NCBI GenBank assembly: GCA_003978875.1
Contig: QNXQ01000137.1
Span: forward strand, 1-13,859
Length of the DNA: 13,859 nt
Source of the DNA: Aquifex sp.
GTDB taxonomy: Bacteria > Aquificota > Aquificia > Aquificales > Aquificaceae
Direction: 5' to 3'
The position numbers were made by a program, and so were the translations under genes. The notes beneath the pieces were generated by a model, which made no database searches, was not told the DNA's origin, and saw only the letters and a list, made by a program, of their open reading frames with translations. Numbering within the stretch: the stretch's first letter is position 1; each line of letters begins with the position of its first letter. Positions 13,263 to 13,859 of the stretch are shown in pieces.

Positions 13263-13712
13263 TTATTCAACAATGATTTTTCCTTGCATAGCGTGGTGAC
13301 CTACACCGCAAAATTCGTGGCAAACAACGTGATAAACTCCGGGTTTTTCAAACTTGACCCTCATATAACCGACAGTGCCGGGAATGGCCATTATGTTAAA
13401 ATCTGTTCCTTGAATATGTACTCCATGTACTACATCCTTGGAGGTTACAAAAATATCCACAGTGGATCCTGCGGGAATTTTTATTTCTGTGGCACCTTTG
13501 TTAAAATCAAAGAACCACATCCTCGCCAGAATATGTAGTTCATACCTCTTTTCTCCATGTTTTATAAGTTTTCCTTCTTGAAAGGGTTCCACATCTGTAA
13601 CGCAGGTTGGAATGTCAATTTTTAAACCCTTTGCAGCGTAAACAATAAGGCTGAAGAAAACAAGTAATAGAATAATTGCAAAGGTTAATCCAGTTTTTTC
13701 AGCCCTATCCAT
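13263..13712 (-). CDS. coxB: Cytochrome c oxidase subunit II, ba3 type, CuA-binding
   Basis: Accepts electrons from cytochrome c at its binuclear CuA centre and passes them to subunit I. 149 residues, short as in ba3 enzymes: a single N-terminal transmembrane helix (about 8-28, LTFAIILLLVFFSLIVYAA), then a cupredoxin domain on the periplasmic side. CuA ligands are complete: His96 (VVHGVHIQG), Cys131, Cys135, His139 and Met142 in VCHEFCGVGHHAM, with Glu133 supplying the backbone ligand. Having only one helix, it would need the small IIa subunit to stand in for the second helix of ordinary subunit II, as in Thermus. It lies 6 bp after IIa and 14 bp before the subunit I gene. Confident. Confidence 0.96.
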   Translation of the reverse strand: MDRAEKTGLTFAIILLLVFFSLIVYAAKGLKIDIPTCVTDVEPFQEGKLIKHGEKRYELHILARMWFFDFNKGATEIKIPAGSTVDIFVTSKDVVHGVHIQGTDFNIMAIPGTVGYMRVKFEKPGVYHVVCHEFCGVGHHAMQGKIIVE

Positions 13713-13718
13713 GTCTCC

Positions 13719-13838
13719 TCACCCCCTTTCGAGAAGAACTCCGTAAACCATAAACCAAAGTAAAGCGTAAAAGGCAATCATAAATAGGAAAAAGTAAATT
13801 GCTCCTGAAGGGAAAAACTCTTCATGTTTTTCATTCAT
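13719..13838 (-). CDS. Cytochrome ba3 oxidase small subunit IIa (39 residues)
   Basis: A 39-residue protein starting at the ATG at 13838 with AGGAGGTG six bases upstream, ending in TGA at 13721-13719. A short acidic and basic head (MNEKHEEFFPSG) precedes one hydrophobic helix (about residues 13-35), and the chain ends WFMVYGVLLERG. This resembles the 34-residue Thermus ba3 subunit IIa, which is also one helix ending in a VYAVFFARG-type motif. Subunit IIa replaces the second helix missing from subunit II. The position directly before coxB, the tight spacing and the good ribosome binding site all support it. A homologous small subunit has been reported for the Aquifex ba3 oxidase. The overall length is ordinary for IIa; only the sequence match is short. 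Confidence 0.85.
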   Translation of the reverse strand: MNEKHEEFFPSGAIYFFLFMIAFYALLWFMVYGVLLERG

Positions 13839-13844
13839 TTTTCA

Positions 13845-13852
13845 CACCTCCT
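13845..13852 (-). promoter_or_regulatory. Shine-Dalgarno site of the subunit IIa gene at the contig edge
   Basis: AGGAGGTG on the minus strand, close to perfect complementarity with the 16S rRNA tail. It confirms the start of the 39-residue gene. The seven bases beyond it are poly-T on this strand, so the operon promoter lies outside the window. Confidence 0.75.
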
Positions 13853-13859
13853 AAAAAAA

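Noticed and set aside
896..13712. Open frames of 60 to 145 codons on the strand opposite the genes, for example inside ccsA, the CsgG-like gene, coxA and coxB
   Set aside because: They lie fully within well-supported genes, lack ribosome binding sites and show no domain-like features; they are shadows of the real genes.
13853..13859. Run of seven A at the right edge
   Set aside because: Too short to interpret at a contig end; it may simply be upstream sequence of the IIa gene.

Overview
The window looks like the chromosome of a thermophilic, chemolithoautotrophic bacterium of the Aquificales (Aquifex, Hydrogenobacter or Hydrogenivirga type). This is inferred from an AT-rich, tightly packed genome with many overlapping start and stop codons, an ATP-citrate-lyase-like citryl-CoA synthetase subunit (reverse TCA cycle), and a ba3-type cytochrome oxidase cluster. 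Four lipoproteins point to a Gram-negative envelope. The window appears to be a whole contig: both ends cut into genes or operons.

Layout. Bases 1 to about 250 are foreign: 158 of the first 240 bases are G or C (66%), against 63 of 170 (37%) for 251-420. On the minus strand they encode a clear piece of a planctomycete-type DUF1501 protein. The sequence then joins, mid-codon-frame, the C-terminal three quarters of homoserine kinase (thrB, plus strand). This is most simply a chimeric clone, read or assembly join. Next comes a long minus-strand block, read from 8500 down to 896: three LPP20-family lipoproteins, an MltC-like lytic transglycosylase, a CsgG-like lipoprotein and a FlgT-like secreted protein, followed by ccsA (citryl-CoA synthetase large subunit) and tgt (queuosine tRNA modification). 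From a short divergent promoter region (8501-8578) a plus-strand operon runs the other way: pyrK, hisA, uppP. The right end is a minus-strand oxidase operon: a 39-residue subunit IIa, subunit II (CuA), subunit I (ba3 type) and a Sco copper chaperone.

How the genes work together. The six-gene envelope cassette (3449-8500) is the most interesting part. It combines the three domain families of the Vibrio FlgO/FlgP/FlgT outer-membrane flagellar ring set (CsgG/FlgO-like, LPP20/FlgP-like, FlgT-like) with a peptidoglycan-cutting enzyme, but has no curli genes and no flagellar structural gene beside it. I infer an outer-membrane and periplasmic assembly that needs a hole in the wall, perhaps a flagellar disk or H-ring, perhaps something else. 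The oxidase operon is a compact, self-contained B-type oxygen reductase with its own CuA assembly factor. Both convergent gene pairs overlap at their 3' ends, so the window has almost no non-coding DNA. No rRNA, tRNA, CRISPR array or insertion sequence was seen.
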